Source of the DNA: Taxillus chinensis
Taxonomy: Eukaryota > Streptophyta > Magnoliopsida > Santalales > Loranthaceae
Assembly (NCBI GenBank): GCA_023512835.1
Contig: CM042088.1
Coordinates: 30,591,164-30,655,163 of the forward strand
Reading direction: 5' to 3'
Length of the DNA: 64,000 nt
Below, in pieces: positions 1-10,599 of the stretch. The position numbers and the translations under genes were made by a program. The notes beneath the pieces are model-generated. The model worked only from the letters and a program-made list of their open reading frames with translations, did no database searches and was not told the origin of the DNA. The first letter of the stretch is position 1; the number at the start of each line of letters is the position of its first letter.

Positions 1-240
1 TATACCGACCACAAGAGTTTATAGTATATATTTTCACAAGACAACTTGAACCTTAGCGGCGGCGTTAGGTGGAGTATATGCAGCTAGCCTCACTTGATCT
101 ACATTATGTGCCTGGGAAAGGAAATGTGGTTGCAGATGCCTTGAGCCGGAAGGGCCAGGCAATGGTGGCTCTTTGTGCCGTCAAGGAATGGGAAATGATA
201 AGAGCAACTTGCGAGATATGAGGCTACATCCAGTGCCTAG
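1..240 (+). pseudogene. Gypsy RNase H C-terminus (fragment)
   Basis: The first bases read Y-T-D-H-K-S-L then a stop, then Y-I-F-T, which is the YTDHKSLKYIFTQ-type block near the end of Gypsy reverse transcriptase/RNase H. At 111-155 the frame reads G-K-x-N-V-V-A-D-A-L-S-R-K, the conserved RNase H terminus. A stop and an insertion break the frame between the blocks. The catalytic part lies outside the window. Confidence 0.75.
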
Positions 241-389
241 TGAGGTTAGGGGCATGCTAAGTGTGATTGTTGCTATGCCCGAGTTACGGTGCCAGGTGAT
301 GGAGGGTCGGCTGGGAGATGTTCATTGTGAGGTGATCCGCGACTAAATTCAGACAGCAGACCCCCTCGGATTGGGTGGAGGATGTTAAC

Positions 390-1200
390 CATGTCTTGTG
401 GTACCGAGATCGGTTAGTCGTTCCGTCTTCTCTTCGGGAGACAATTTTGAGAGAGTTTCATCATTCCCGCTTAGCTGTTCATCCCGGAGGAACGAAGATG
501 TACCATGCGGTGAGGCCATAGTTTTGGTGGTCGGGCCTCAAGAGGGTTGTTGCTGCGCTTGTACGATGGTGCCCGACCCGTCGCCAGGGTCAAGGCGAGC
601 ATTTGCCGCTAGTAGGGGAGTTGCAATCACTACACCGTGCAGAGTGGAAGTGGGATCATGTGATGATGGATTTTGTCACTAAGCTTTCTCGCTCTAGGGG
701 TCATGACACTATCCGGGTGATTGTTGACCGTTTGACGAAATCAGCTCACTTCCTTCCGATCCGGGAGACAGATCTAGTTCGGACTTTGGGGCAGCGATAT
801 ATAGACGTGATCGTGCAACTACATAGGCTTTCATTATCAATTGTATCCGATCAAGATGCACGTTTCACTTCACGCTTTGGTGGCGCTATAGCGAGCATTG
901 GGTACTCGCGTCACCGAGTATAACTTTCCATCCACGGACAGATGGCCAATCGGAGCGCACTATTCGGACTCCTGGAGGACATATTACATGCGTGTATGTT
1001 AGATTTTGGTGGTTGTTGGGAAACCCACCTTCATTGGTGGAGTTCTCCAACAACAACAATTATCGTGCCACGATCGGGACGACACCTTATAAGGCTTTGT
1101 ATGGGCGACCGTGTCGATCCCCTTTGTGTTGGGCACAAATGGGCGAAGCCGTGGTGTTAAGTCTCGACATGGTTCAGAGACTACGGAGTTGATCCATTTG
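390..1200 (+). pseudogene. Gypsy integrase (zinc-binding region and catalytic core), frameshifted
   Basis: Around 430-560 a degenerate H-H block (REFHHSRLAVHPGGTKMYH) precedes the core, but the expected Cys pair is not clear. At 645-770 the frame reads E-W-K-W-D-H-V-M-M-D-F-V and then V-I-V-D-R-L-T-K-S-A-H-F, which carries the first catalytic Asp. At 840-870 the block I-V-S-D-Q-D-A-R-F-T-S carries the second. The part with the catalytic Glu (910-1000) changes frame. Around 1065-1130 the Y-K-A-L-Y-G-R block is readable. The enzyme cannot be active as read. Confidence 0.8.
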
Positions 1201-1464
1201 ATTCGCAGCAACGGATGTTGACTGCCCAAATCCGGTAGAAATCATATGCCGATAGGCGACAGAGACCGTTATAGTTTGCGGTGGGTGATTAGGTTTTCTT
1301 GTGTGTTTTGCCTCGACGCGGACATAGGAGGTTTGGACGTGGATCCAAACTCTCACCTCGTTTTGTGGGGCCTTTTCCTATTCTTCCTTCCGTGGGGCCG
1401 GTGGCCTATAGGTTGAGTTACCGCCCGCATTGGCCCGTGTCCATGATGTTTCTATGTCTCTTAG

Positions 1465-1710
1465 TTGCGGAGATACTATCCAGATCCTTCGCATGTACTA
1501 GATTGGCGTGAGATTGAGTTAGCAGACGATGGTTCTGTTGTGGAGGTCCCTATTCAAATCGTGGATAGGCAGGAGCAGGTCTTGCAGGGCAAGACTATCC
1601 CCTTGTTTCGGGTGTTGTGGAGGCACTGTGCTCTCGAGGAGCACATGTGGGAGCGTGAGAGTCAGATGCGAGTTCTTCATCCCGAGCTATTCGAGGACAC
1701 ACAGTCCTGA
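1465..1710 (+). pseudogene. Chromodomain-like C-terminus of chromovirus integrase
   Basis: The 81-residue frame reads V-L-D-W-R-E-I-E, then a P-I-Q-I-V-D-R-Q-E stretch, then a hydrophobic/aromatic part ending R-H-C-A-L-E-E-H-M-W-E-R-E. This is the layout of the chromodomain tail in plant Tekay/Reina-type chromoviruses, thought to steer integration toward heterochromatin. The frame ends at a TGA at 1708-1710, close to the expected end of pol. Confidence 0.72.
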
Positions 1711-1997
1711 GGTGGGGAGGGTATAGGTCTCTTCCCCTGTGTTGAGGTGATGCATGCATTGTTTATTGATGCAGTGTTTATTTTGGTATGTTGATTGTTG
1801 CCGCCCATGATTGCTTGTGATGTTACCGCCGTTGTTGCACTTTATGTGTGTTATGCGTTTCTATGTTTTCACCATATGCTTCCTAGCGTGTTGCTTGTGG
1901 TTCCTAGTGTGTGGCCTGGTTTTGTTAGGCATGTTAGGGTATTGTGGTGTTTAGTTTGTGGGAGGCAAGTTTGCCTTTTCGAGGACGAAAAGTCCTA

Positions 1998-2009
1998 AGG
2001 TGGGGAGGA
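1998..2009 (+). other. Polypurine tract of the chromovirus
   Basis: A purine-rich run (aaggtggggagga) lies just upstream of TGTAGACACC at 2010. The preceding text, with its CGAGGACGAAA-like motif, resembles the sequence before the 3' LTR in plant chromoviruses. It would prime plus-strand DNA synthesis. Confidence 0.75.
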
Positions 2010-2155
2010 TGTAGACACCTATAGTTAGGTCGATATTAGGAGATAGTCGTTATTTGGTAGTGCGGACACCATTTTGGTATTGGGTTGTAGTTGGGCCCAA
2101 TTTGGAGTTTGGGCCAAGGAAGGATTTTGGTTGTGTTAAAAAATTAACATGAAAG

Positions 2156-2163
2156 TATAAATA
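2156..2163 (+). promoter_or_regulatory. TATA box of the chromovirus LTR
   Basis: TATAAATA lies about 146 bp inside the LTR and is followed by a purine-rich leader with a long GA tract. This is a plausible U3/R promoter. Confidence 0.6.
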
Positions 2164-2228
2164 GAGGAGAAAGAAAAAGAGATAGAAAATAGGTCATTTG
2201 CGCTCAATTGGAGAGAGCGTGAAGAGTC

Positions 2229-2290
<62 letters not shown>
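2229..2290 (+). repeat. (GA)n microsatellite
   Basis: Almost uninterrupted GA dinucleotides just after the TATA box. The LTR starting at 40787 also has a GA tract (about 41070-41094) downstream of its 5' part. Confidence 0.95.
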
Positions 2291-2293
<3 letters not shown>

Positions 2294-2613
2294 CAACTTG
2301 AATTTGGAGCTTGGAGCTTGACTTTTGGGTTGATTCCTTTGTGAATCTTTACCTGTAGGTGTTCCTAACCTTCTATTTCGTTTATGTTCTTGAGCCCGTG
2401 TGATTTGGGTATAAACCGTGAGTTTTAGAATAAACCCTAGATTTTGGGGAAAACCCAACTTTGGGGTCGTAATTGGGATTTAAATATGTAATCGTGTTCG
2501 AGAACTGCTATGCAGTTGTGTAGATATAATTCCGAGATCTGGGGGTTTTCATAGACTATGCTTTTGTGAGGATTGAGAAATCAACCTTGGAAACCTATGC
2601 TTAGATCAAGAAC

Positions 2614-2615
<2 letters not shown>

Positions 2616-2650
<35 letters not shown>
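2616..2650 (+). repeat. (AT)n microsatellite
   Basis: About 17 AT dinucleotides in a row inside the LTR. Confidence 0.95.
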
Positions 2651-2653
<3 letters not shown>

Positions 2654-2889
2654 TAAAATTGTGATTATGTCGGGTTATGCGATTATGGGCATTTAGGGCG
2701 CGTTATATGGTATAAATTGTGGTTTATTATGTACAAGAATGGGTTTGCGGGTGTCCGGGAGTCGGGCCGATCCGGGCATTTAAGAACAAGTCGGAACAAC
2801 GATGAATAGTGTTGCTCGGAGTGTTAGCGCGCTTTGGGAGCCGGGGTCGAAGGTCGCCAGGTCGAAAGTCGTAGGGTCGGAGGTCGGCA

Positions 2890-3118
2890 CCGCGAGGCTT
2901 CGAGGCGGATCTTTGAGGCCATGTTTCCGCACCTTCGAGGCAAATCTTCGAGGCCGTGTTTCCAAGAATCTTCGAGGCAGAGACCTTCGAAGTCGTGTTT
3001 CCAAAGATCTTCGAGGCTTCGAGGCAGGGTCTTCGAGGTCGTGTTTCCGATCTTCGAGGGTGTTTCTACGAGTCTTCGAGGCCGGGCTTCGAGCTTCGAG
3101 GCCGGGTTTTTTGAGAGC
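2890..3118 (+). repeat. Degenerate TTCGAGGC minisatellite in the LTR
   Basis: The core TTCGAGG recurs about 13 times, often followed by c-g-t-g-t-t-t-c-c. Long frames across it, in both directions, are rich in Arg and Ser and are by-products of the repeat, not genes. Confidence 0.85.
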
Positions 3119-3197
3119 CTTCGGGCTAGTCTCGTTAAGTAATTCTTATACCTTTTCATCCGTATGGAATGTTGTTGTTTGCTTGACATAAAATATT

Positions 3198-3330
3198 ATG
3201 TACAAGGGTTGGTTGATTTGGTTGGCCGGTCAACCGAGGTCCCATGCGTGGCTGGTTATTAGCCGAGGTCCCCTATATGGCTGGTTGATACGGAAGGTCC
3301 CACGAGTGGCTGCTTTTATGTTATGGTCCC
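3198..3330 (+). repeat. Short LTR minisatellite around GAGGTCCC-GGCTGGTT
   Basis: Three or four imperfect units combine ggtccca/ggtcccc with a tggctggtt or tggctgctt core. The array resembles the ggtcccattgagg array at 48630-48830 in another LTR. Confidence 0.6.
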
Positions 3331-3609
3331 ACTTGTGGCGAGTAGGTTGTAAGAGCCTTGCTTCGGGCCGATCACCCATGCCGTAAAGTCTGGCGTGACT
3401 TGATTGTGTGTGGTAGTCCGTGTGTGGACCCCGGGTGAACCTTGTGTGTATGCTTTCATAATACTCGTTGCATGGACGATTTTATGTGTGTGTTTATGTT
3501 TTCCTTGGTATTGCATAAAACATCCGGTGCATGGTGTATACTTATACATTCACCGGCACATGTATACACGGGATGTTGTAGGTCACCCATCGAGCCTTCG
3601 CTCACCCTA

Positions 3610-4504
3610 TCGGCATGTTTGGTACGCGGGAAAGGAAAGGAAAGGAATCGATTGTATTCCTTTCCCGCATTTGGTACAAAAAACAGTGGAAGGGATTAAG
3701 ATTCCCACTGAAATCTTATTGCCTTATGTAGGGTGAAATTGATTCCCCCCACCCCCTCAGTTTACTAAGGTTCCCTTGCATAAGTGGAACCTTATTTATT
3801 TTTATACCCTTTTTTTATTTTATTTTCCTTCTCCCTACTTCTCTCCCTCACCCTCTTTCCCCGTTGCCCGCCTCCCCCTCCCCGTCGCCGCCCTCCTCCC
3901 TCCCCCGCCCCACCCTCCCCCGTCGCCACGCCCCCTCCCTCCCCGTCGCCCGCCCCCTCCCCCTCCCCCCGCCGCGCCCACCCTCCCCGCCGCCACGCCC
4001 CCTCCCCTCCCCGTCGCCCGCCTCCCCTCCTCCCCCTCCTCCTCGCCGCGCCCACCCTCCCCGCTCCCCTCCCCGCCGCCGCGCCCACCCTCCCCCGTCA
4101 CCGGCCCTCACCGCGCCCGATCTACCGTCGCCGCGCCCTCACCGTGCCCGATCTACCGCCATCGCCGCAAGCCACCCCCCCCCGATCTGCCCCTCCAAAG
4201 ACCGCCGCACGCGCAAGCCCCCTCTTCGTCTCCCTCGTCGCCACGCAAGTCGCCTCCTCCTCCTTTGCCGCCGCCGCGCAAACCCCCCTCCAGCCCGCTC
4301 GCTCAAACCCGTAATTAATAAAAAAATTATTTAATAAATGTTAATTGAGGATATTGGAGTAATTGTATGATTATATTACCTTACTTGTTTTTGCATACCA
4401 AACAAGGTCAAGGTAATCACAAATTCCATTCCATTTCCCATGTCAATTTCATTCCCTTAATGATTCTATTCCATCCCATTTCATTACCGCGTACCAAACG
4501 AGCC
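3610..4504. mobile_element. MITE-like element with GTTTGGTACGCGG termini (PIF/Harbinger-like?)
   Basis: The left end reads ggcatgtttggtacgcgg and the right end is its near reverse complement, ccgcgtaccaaacgagcc. A CTA flank occurs on both sides (3607-3609 and 4505-4507), consistent with a 3 bp target duplication. Inner copies of the terminal motif (gcatttggtac near 3668, gcataccaaacaagg near 4394) and ggaatgg/ccattcc subterminal repeats support one element. The superfamily is a guess from the termini; no transposase is encoded. Confidence 0.7.
3835..4315. repeat. C-rich low-complexity core of the MITE
   Basis: About 480 bp of ccctcc/ccgtcgcc/cgcc text lies almost wholly in C on the plus strand, between AT-rich ends. 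All three plus frames are Pro/Arg/Ser-rich and all minus frames Gly/Arg-rich, which is what a repeat gives. The alternation of ctcc and gtcgcc(g) blocks suggests growth of a short unit. No gene is supported. Confidence 0.85.
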
Positions 4505-4869
4505 CTACGTTGTTGCCTTGACTTTCGTGTCGGGCAGAGGTAGCATCGGGGTTTGCCGTCAACCGATCAAGCAACCGGACCATTTTTTGATGACGAGACT
4601 ATGTCCATTTTGTATTACCGTTGTAATTCCTTCCCGGACATGGGTCTATGATTGTGTACTATATCTCATGCTTGACATTATATGCTATGACGTGATGATG
4701 CTTTCATTCAGCTACATGATTTTTGGGAGTACAAGAATACCCTTGTTGTATGATCAGACAGCATTCGGCAAAGACTCGTCGCAGGCCTTTTTTTAGGTGC
4801 TAGTTACCAACCCTTGCCCACTGGTGCGGGTAATGGGGCTTATGCACTGTCTCGAGCCTCCTGAGTCAA

Positions 4870-5413
4870 AGTGACAAGGACACTTTGATATTCAAAGTTA
4901 AGTCTTCGACTCTCGCAGTCTCTAGTTTAAACTAGTGATAACCGTATTCTTACTTGGCTAATCATCGTCCACATCAACAAGCTCTCTATTCACGACAATG
5001 GGTCCTCAAATCTTCGACCCTTCAAACTTCGATTCTTACGACATCGCCACTCTTCACCCAATGGTCTTCGAGCTTGCGTATCTTTTAATCTTCGAGATGC
5101 TCCTCTTCACCTGACTGCACTTTGGGTCTTTGAATCTTCGACCCTATGGATCTTTGAGTCGATGACCCTGTGGACCTTTGAGTCTGAGGTGCTTTGAGCC
5201 TGAGGATCTTCAACCCTACAAATCTTCGTGTCTACGACCTTGTGGGTTTTCGAAGCTTTGGATCTTTGACCCAAAATAAATTGAAGTAGTACATAGTCAA
5301 ACTCCCTCTTGGAGCTCACTCTACGAAGTTATCCAACCAAGTACGACATACTGCTGTCCACTTCTAAATACAACTATTAACAACAATGACAACCCAAAAG
5401 GGCTGTAGTAACA
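4870..5413 (-). mobile_element. 3' LTR of the minus-strand Copia remnant (left end not resolved)
   Basis: On the minus strand a purine tract (cggggagattaa, 5414-5425) is followed by TGTTACTACAGCC at 5413, a convincing LTR start. The LTR runs left with many cttcgacc/ctttgag motifs. The tandem duplication at 5256 cuts it, so the second copy (13764 down to 13607) keeps only its first part. Similar text, including the actccctc-gagctcactct block, occurs at 51597-51625. Confidence 0.65.
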
Positions 5414-5669
5414 TTAATCTCCCCGTTCGGAATTGTTAGCAACATATGTGAACGATCTTTGAACCTTTGTGGATCTGATAAAACGCATTTTTCTCCCCCT
5501 GAATTCCTCCCACTATACTCCCCATATACACAGTATTCTTCTTCTCCCCTTTTGCCAACCAATTGCAAAGAAAGAGGGGGGAACAACCAACGCCTTAGGC
5601 ATAAGGAGGAAGCTGCACAGGCAACTTGTGTCTGTGTCTATCAAATAACTCTATGGATAGAGGTTTGGT

Positions 5670-6353
5670 GAGGATATCAACATTTTATTCCTAAGTTGGA
5701 ACGTATACTAGTTGCACATTTCCCTCTTCTACTTGTACTTTTATATAGTGGTATTGATAGTTAATATGCTTGGTCTTCGAGTGTTGAATGGGATTCTTGC
5801 TTATGTTGATAGCACTCTGGTTGTCACACCATATATTGATAGGTAACTCCATGTTGACTCCCAAGTCGGACAATTGAATGTGTATCCATACCACTTGAGT
5901 ACATATAGCATGTGCAACCACATATTTAGCGTCAGCTGTGCTGCAGGTCACACTGTTTTATTTACGGTTCGACCATGCAATATATTTAGAGCCCAGATAA
6001 AAACTGCAACCACTGGTAGAACGTCTATCATCAATGTTTCCAACCCAGTCTGCATCAGTGTATGCTTGTAAGTCAATGGAATCCTTAGAGGGATACCACA
6101 ACCCCATTTCTAGTGTACCATGTAGGTATCTAAGGATTCGTTTGACTGCCAACAAGTGAGACTCCTTGGGGTCTACTTGGTATCTACTTGCCTGACACAC
6201 AACTTGCATAAGATCTAGTCTAAAGGCTATAATGTAAAGGAGATTTCCAATTATGCCTCGATACTTTTTCTGATTTACACTTGTGCCTTTCTGATCTTTG
6301 TGTAACTTGCAGCTTATAACCATTGAAGTTCCAACATGCTTGCTATTCTCCAT
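5670..6353 (-). pseudogene. Copia RNase H, copy 1
   Basis: The frame from 6353 reads Y-R-G-I-I-G-N-L-L-Y, L-R-Y-L-H-G-T, then Y-T-D-A-D-W-V-G and S-T-S-G-C-S-F, the RNase H entry of Copia. A stop at 5958 splits it. It resumes as T-A-D-A-K-Y-V, W-C-D-N-Q-S-A-I and K-T-K-H-I-N-Y-Q-Y-H-Y and ends near 5670 with the I-L-T-K-P-L block. Acidic catalytic positions are visible. Confidence 0.85.
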
Positions 6354-7079
6354 ACCATACTTCTTCAGTAACTCTTTGACATATTTGCGTTAAGATATGA
6401 ATATACCCCCAGCAGTTCGCTAGATTTGCAGTCCTAAGAAGTAGGTCAATTTGCCTATGAGAGACATTTCAAATTCATCACTCATTCTTTTTGCAATCTC
6501 TTCATATAATCCAGAGTGACTTCACCCGAAGATAATGTCATCTACATAGACTATAGTAGTTAGCCGACCTCTGTTTGAATTCAAAATGTAGAGATTGTGA
6601 TACACTGTTCCTCTACTGAAATTCATTCTCTTTAAATATCTATCCAGTCGGTTATACCATGCTCTAGGAGCTTGGTTTAGGCCATACAAGGCTTTCTTCA
6701 ATCTGTATACATGTGTCTCATCATTAGCAATCTGTACTCCATCTGGTTACTCAATATACACTTCTTCTTTTAGTAATCCATTTAGGAATGCAAACTTCAC
6801 ATCCATTTGATAGACTTTAAACTTCTTATGTGCTGTTAATGAAAGAAACATCCTAATTGTTTCTAACTTTGCCACTGATGCAAATGTTTCACTAACATCA
6901 ATCCCTTCAATTTGAGAATACCCTTTGCATACCAGTCTTGCCTTGTTCTTGATGATCTTGTCATTTTCATTCAATTTGTTTCTAAACACCCATTTTGTCT
7001 TAATGACATTTTTGTTCTTAGGTCTAGGAACCAACTCCCATATCTTATTTTTCTCAAATTTATCCAATTTTTCATTCAT
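5958..7079 (-). pseudogene. Copia reverse transcriptase, copy 1
   Basis: From 7079 leftward: [23 protein letters not shown], then [12 protein letters not shown] with the first catalytic Asp, and Y-V-D-D-I-I-F-G (about 6530-6552). Single stops occur after E-V-Y-I-E (6747), after the YVDD block and in the next 150 bp; the rest stays in one frame. The enzyme would copy element RNA into DNA but cannot be made whole here. Confidence 0.88.
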
Positions 7080-7127
7080 TGCAATGACCCACGATTTGTC
7101 TTCTACTGCTTCTCCTACTGTCTTTGG

Positions 7128-8130
7128 TTATATTTGAGAAAGCAAGGCATTAGCTCTTGTGAATTTTCTTCTGTTGGTCACACTTGCTTTTGGATCACCA
7201 ATAGTCTGATCCTTGTCATGCACAATAGCCCATGTCCTCTTGATTTTCTTACTTGATTCTCTTCCAGGATTGGACTCTTCCTTCTCATCTTCATTAGACT
7301 TATCTGAGTCTGTATCATCATCTTTCTTATCTTTTTCATGCTCAGATTCATCATCTTTCTTAGGTTCCTCTTCTTGAAATTTTGGGTCTTCATATTCATT
7401 TATATCATTCTTCCAGTTCTCATCAACTTTAACTTCACTAGAAGTTATGACCTTTCCAAGTATTGGAAGAAATACTCTATATCCCTTTGTTTGATATGAA
7501 TACCCAACAAATGTTCCTTCCTCAGATATTGTATGAAACTTTCCTCTTCCTTGATCTTTTATCTTCATAAAGCAAAGGCTTCCAAAGATTCTAAAGTGCT
7601 TCACTGTTGACTTCTTTCCACACTATAATTTATAAGGTGTGTAGTCTGTTCTCGGCTTTAAAGTTACTCTGTTTAGTAAGTGTATTGTTGTTTTTGTTGC
7701 CTCCATCCAAAATTGTGTATGAAGATTAGCTTCCAGCACTAGTATTCTGCCCATTTCAATAACAACCATATTCTTCCTTTCAACAACCCCATTTTGTTGT
7801 GGAGTTCTTACTGCTGATAATTGATGCTTAATCCCATGCTTGTTCAAATATTTCTCAAAGGCTTCATTTGTGAATTCAGTACCTTGATTAGATCTTAATA
7901 CTTTGATTCTATAGCCACTGTCATTTTCAACCATCCTTCTGTACTTTTTGAAGCACTCCAGAGCTTCTGTCTTATGTTTTAAATACATTATACAAGTTCT
8001 TCTAGTGAAATCATCCACAAACAGAATAAAAATTCTTTCACCGTTGAGTCCCTTGTTGCTCGTTGGTCCACACAAATCACTATGTACAGTATCTAGAGCT
8101 GCTTCTGAGTTATACTCTTTCAACTTGTAA
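7128..8130 (-). pseudogene. Copia integrase and acidic linker, copy 1
   Basis: The frame from 8123 reads T-V-H-S-D-L-C-G-P (first Asp), V-L-R-S-N-Q-G-T-E-F (the second catalytic Asp is Asn as read), then [13 protein letters not shown] (Glu). After a stop at 7623 a frame to 7128 gives I-F-G-S-L-C-F, the E-G-T-F-V-G-Y-S block and a long Glu/Asp/Lys-rich linker before RT. The Asp-to-Asn change would remove activity even without the stop. Confidence 0.85.
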
Positions 8131-8254
8131 TGAAATCTAATCTATTTTCCCTATAAGTATGTTGCGCATACATGCTTCTATCTCTTTTGATATCTAGAAT
8201 GTCTCTAATGGCCTTGTAATTTACAAGCATCCGTATATTCTTCTAATTGAGATG

Positions 8255-8662
8255 TCCCAGTCTCCTATGCTAGAGTTCATTTTCTTCAACCTTCGTTATG
8301 TGACAACTTTGGGTCTTGTTCTCATCAATTACATACAAGTCTTCATCTGTCCTTCTTCCTACTACTACTATGTTGCCATTTTCTGTCTTAACTTGACAAC
8401 CAGTTTTGGTGAAGGTCACTTGATGATGTGCATCACACAGCCAACTGACGGATGCAAGATTGTATCTCAATCCCTCAACATGCAAGACATCATTCAGTTT
8501 GTTCTTTCCCCATTTGGCACATCCTAGCCCCTTCATTTTCAAAGAGCTATCGTTGTCAAATCTTACCTTGCCAAATTTTTCCTTGTTCACATCTGACAAC
8601 TTGTTTAGGTCACCAGTCATGTGACCTGAACAACCACTATCAAGGATCCACTATCTATCATT
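8255..8662 (-). pseudogene. Copia aspartic protease, copy 1
   Basis: Minus-strand W-I-L-D-S-G-C-S-G-H-M-T-G-D (about 8620-8656) is the Copia protease active site with D-S-G. A stop precedes the W. The frame runs on through L-Y-V-I-D-E toward the GAG-pre-integrase region. The protease would cut Gag-Pol into its parts. Confidence 0.85.
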
Positions 8663-10380
8663 GATATCAGCTTTTAATGCAATCTTAGAAATATGAGCAA
8701 CTTCTTTCCCCTTAGCCATATAGACTTGTTTTACTTTAGACTTGAAGCACTCCTCATGTTTTACTTTAGACTTGAAGCACTCTCCCTGAGGCTTAGGCTT
8801 CACACTCTTCTGAGATATTGATTCTTTTCTTCTTGCTTGAACCTTCATAGTGCACTTCTTCTTATTCTGCTCAGGAATAAGTACACTTCTTATATTATGA
8901 CGTTCACTGTCACACTTATCACAAACTTCCGAATATGTAAGTATAGCAAATTTGTTATTCGTGGAAATGGGCTTTGGTTTCCACCAATATGAAGTCTCAT
9001 CATGTCCCTGCTTCTGACAGTAAGTGTAGAAACTTCTGTCTGGTTTCTTTCTTTTAGTCATGTACAAGTTCTTTTTAGATGTTTTCAATTCTGTTCCAGA
9101 AGCTTGTGCCGGATACCTCCACTAATAGAATATGGCCATATGACCCCATACCACACAGTAATAGTAGTGACCCTGAAACCTGGTTCTACTGAACTTTTGA
9201 ACATCTGGAGTTTTTTTTCATAAAAGCCTTAGCCTTGATGGTTTGCTTCACCGGTTTACTTCCTTCTTTACTAAGGGGCATCCACACACTTATAAAAATG
9301 ACATTTGCATTAGATTTCTTCACATTCATCGAATGCTCAGATTTCTGAACACACTTGTTCACTCCACTAGTCTTGTACTCCTTCGCATATCTCTCCATCT
9401 TCTTATCATTAACACCACCCTTGTGTCACTCTGAACTTTCTGGTAGCTCTAGGTCACGTCAATGACATTCTTGTGCTTTTCATGTTCACCATATGGAATG
9501 TTAACATTCATCGTCGCATGTGGTGTCGTGACCTCCTTCCTATCCGCCTGTAGTATTTCCCAGGTCTTTTAAGTCGCCTGTGGTATTGTGAGAGATGTGA
9601 TATGGGAGCATTCAGAGGTTTGAGGCTTGAGTGGCCTTATCTTTTGAGATCTTCTATTGAAGGCCCATTAGTTGTTTTTCAAGCCATTAGATTGTGGTGT
9701 CTTTGGTGGTGAGTTTTGTGGTAATGTCATTACATATCTTGATTTGCTCCTCTAGCTTGAGCTTTAGGCTGATAATTTCCTCATAAAACTTTTTTGAGTC
9801 CTCTAGCACCTTGTCCTTCTCTCCTCTAACTTTTCCAAGCTCTCCCTTGGCTTGCTTGAGCTCTCCCTTGATCTACTTAATCTTGTTTTCTCTCTTATGG
9901 ATCTCTTCTGTTGAAGCTCAAGCTCCTCTTCCAGATTTACTTCTTCTTCTTCTTCTTCTTCTATTGCCTCTTCCTCCTCAAAGGCAATGCTATCATTGTC
10001 TACCTTAATCTTGGTAACAAAGGCATAATCTGATGAGCATTCACCTTCATCATCAGATTCAGTAGTTTGACTCATGTAATTCTTATATGAGCCCTTCTTC
10101 TTCTGTAGAGCTGCTAGTCTCATTGTGGAATGCTACTTCTAGATGATGTTTTCTTCCATTTGGTGTCCTATACATTTGAGGCATCATCATTTGAGTCATC
10201 ACCTTTCACTTTGCACTATGATGCAAAGTGCCCCCACTTTCCACATTTAAAACATCTAAGGGAAAGTCCTCCTTTCTCTTATCCTCCATCTTGCTTATAT
10301 CTTAGTTTGCCTAGGCCAATATCAAGTGTAGCAGTATTTTCATATTTGAATTCAAATTGTTTTTATTTTCTTTTCTAAAA
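8663..10380 (-). pseudogene. Copia gag with coiled coil and zinc knuckle, copy 1
   Basis: Fragments: 10123-9803 has a Glu-rich coiled coil; 10262-10205 reads C-F-K-C-G-K-W-G-H-F-A-S-stop-C, a CX2CX4HX4C nucleic-acid knuckle with a stop at one spacer position; 9398-9186 and 9088-8651 are Lys-rich, the latter with two copies of an E-C-F-K-S-K-V-K repeat. Gag would form the particle shell. Confidence 0.72.
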
Positions 10381-10590
10381 AAGAAAATTACTTTTGTTTT
10401 CTTAAAAATATACAATACTGTCACATGAGCCTAGATCCTACATTCTTTTTCTAAAATTAGAATGTCGCATTTTATTTACTTAAAAACATTTTCCTTTTGT
10501 TTTCTAAGGCCTAGATCCTAAAATTTCATTTCCCTTAAAATTAAAAATACAAAAATAACCCTTTTTGAATAAACAATAAAGCAAGCAAAC
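10381..10590. other. AT-rich stretch upstream of gag, copy 1
   Basis: AT-rich sequence with repeated cctagatccta motifs. No frame or terminal structure is visible. The Copia remnant has lost its 5' part here. The same text is at 18731-18940. Confidence 0.6.
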
Positions 10591-10599
10591 ACCCATGGA

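Larger units (their letters stand above)
1..2009 (+). mobile_element. Ty3/Gypsy chromovirus, 3' part of the internal region (degenerate)
   Basis: The plus-strand frames read, in order, the end of a Gypsy RNase H, an integrase and a chromodomain-like tail, followed by a polypurine tract and an LTR start at 2010. This is the gene order of plant chromoviruses, with Tekay/Del the likely clade. The 5' half lies outside the window. Frame changes and stops are frequent, so no intact polyprotein remains. The clade is inferred from recall, not from a phylogeny. Confidence 0.8.
2010..4870 (+). mobile_element. 3' LTR of the chromovirus, interrupted by a MITE (right end uncertain)
   Basis: The LTR starts TGTAGACACC at 2010, directly after the PPT. 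It contains a TATA box (2156), a GA tract, a TA tract and two minisatellite-like parts. The text 5' of the MITE (ending ctcaccct) and 3' of it (acgttgttgcc) joins naturally. The partner 5' LTR is not in the window, so the right end cannot be fixed. I place it loosely before the change in composition near 4870. Confidence 0.6.
5414..10380 (-). mobile_element. Ty1/Copia remnant, copy 1 (5' end missing)
   Basis: Reading leftward from about 10380 the minus strand gives gag with a coiled coil and zinc knuckle, protease, GAG-pre-integrase/integrase, reverse transcriptase, RNase H, PPT and 3' LTR, which is Copia order. No 5' LTR or tRNA-Met primer site (gctctgatacca on the plus strand) follows gag, so the 5' end is lost. 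Stops are mostly single codons in otherwise well-preserved domains. Confidence 0.88.

Noticed and set aside
2780..3191. Arg/Ser-rich frames of 74-129 aa on both strands
   Set aside because: By-products of the TTCGAGGC minisatellite in an LTR.
3776..4334. Long Pro/Ser/Arg-rich frames (up to 180 aa) in all plus frames and Gly/Arg-rich ones in all minus frames
   Set aside because: All six frames are open because the DNA is C-rich repeat; no domain, and the region is bounded by MITE ends.
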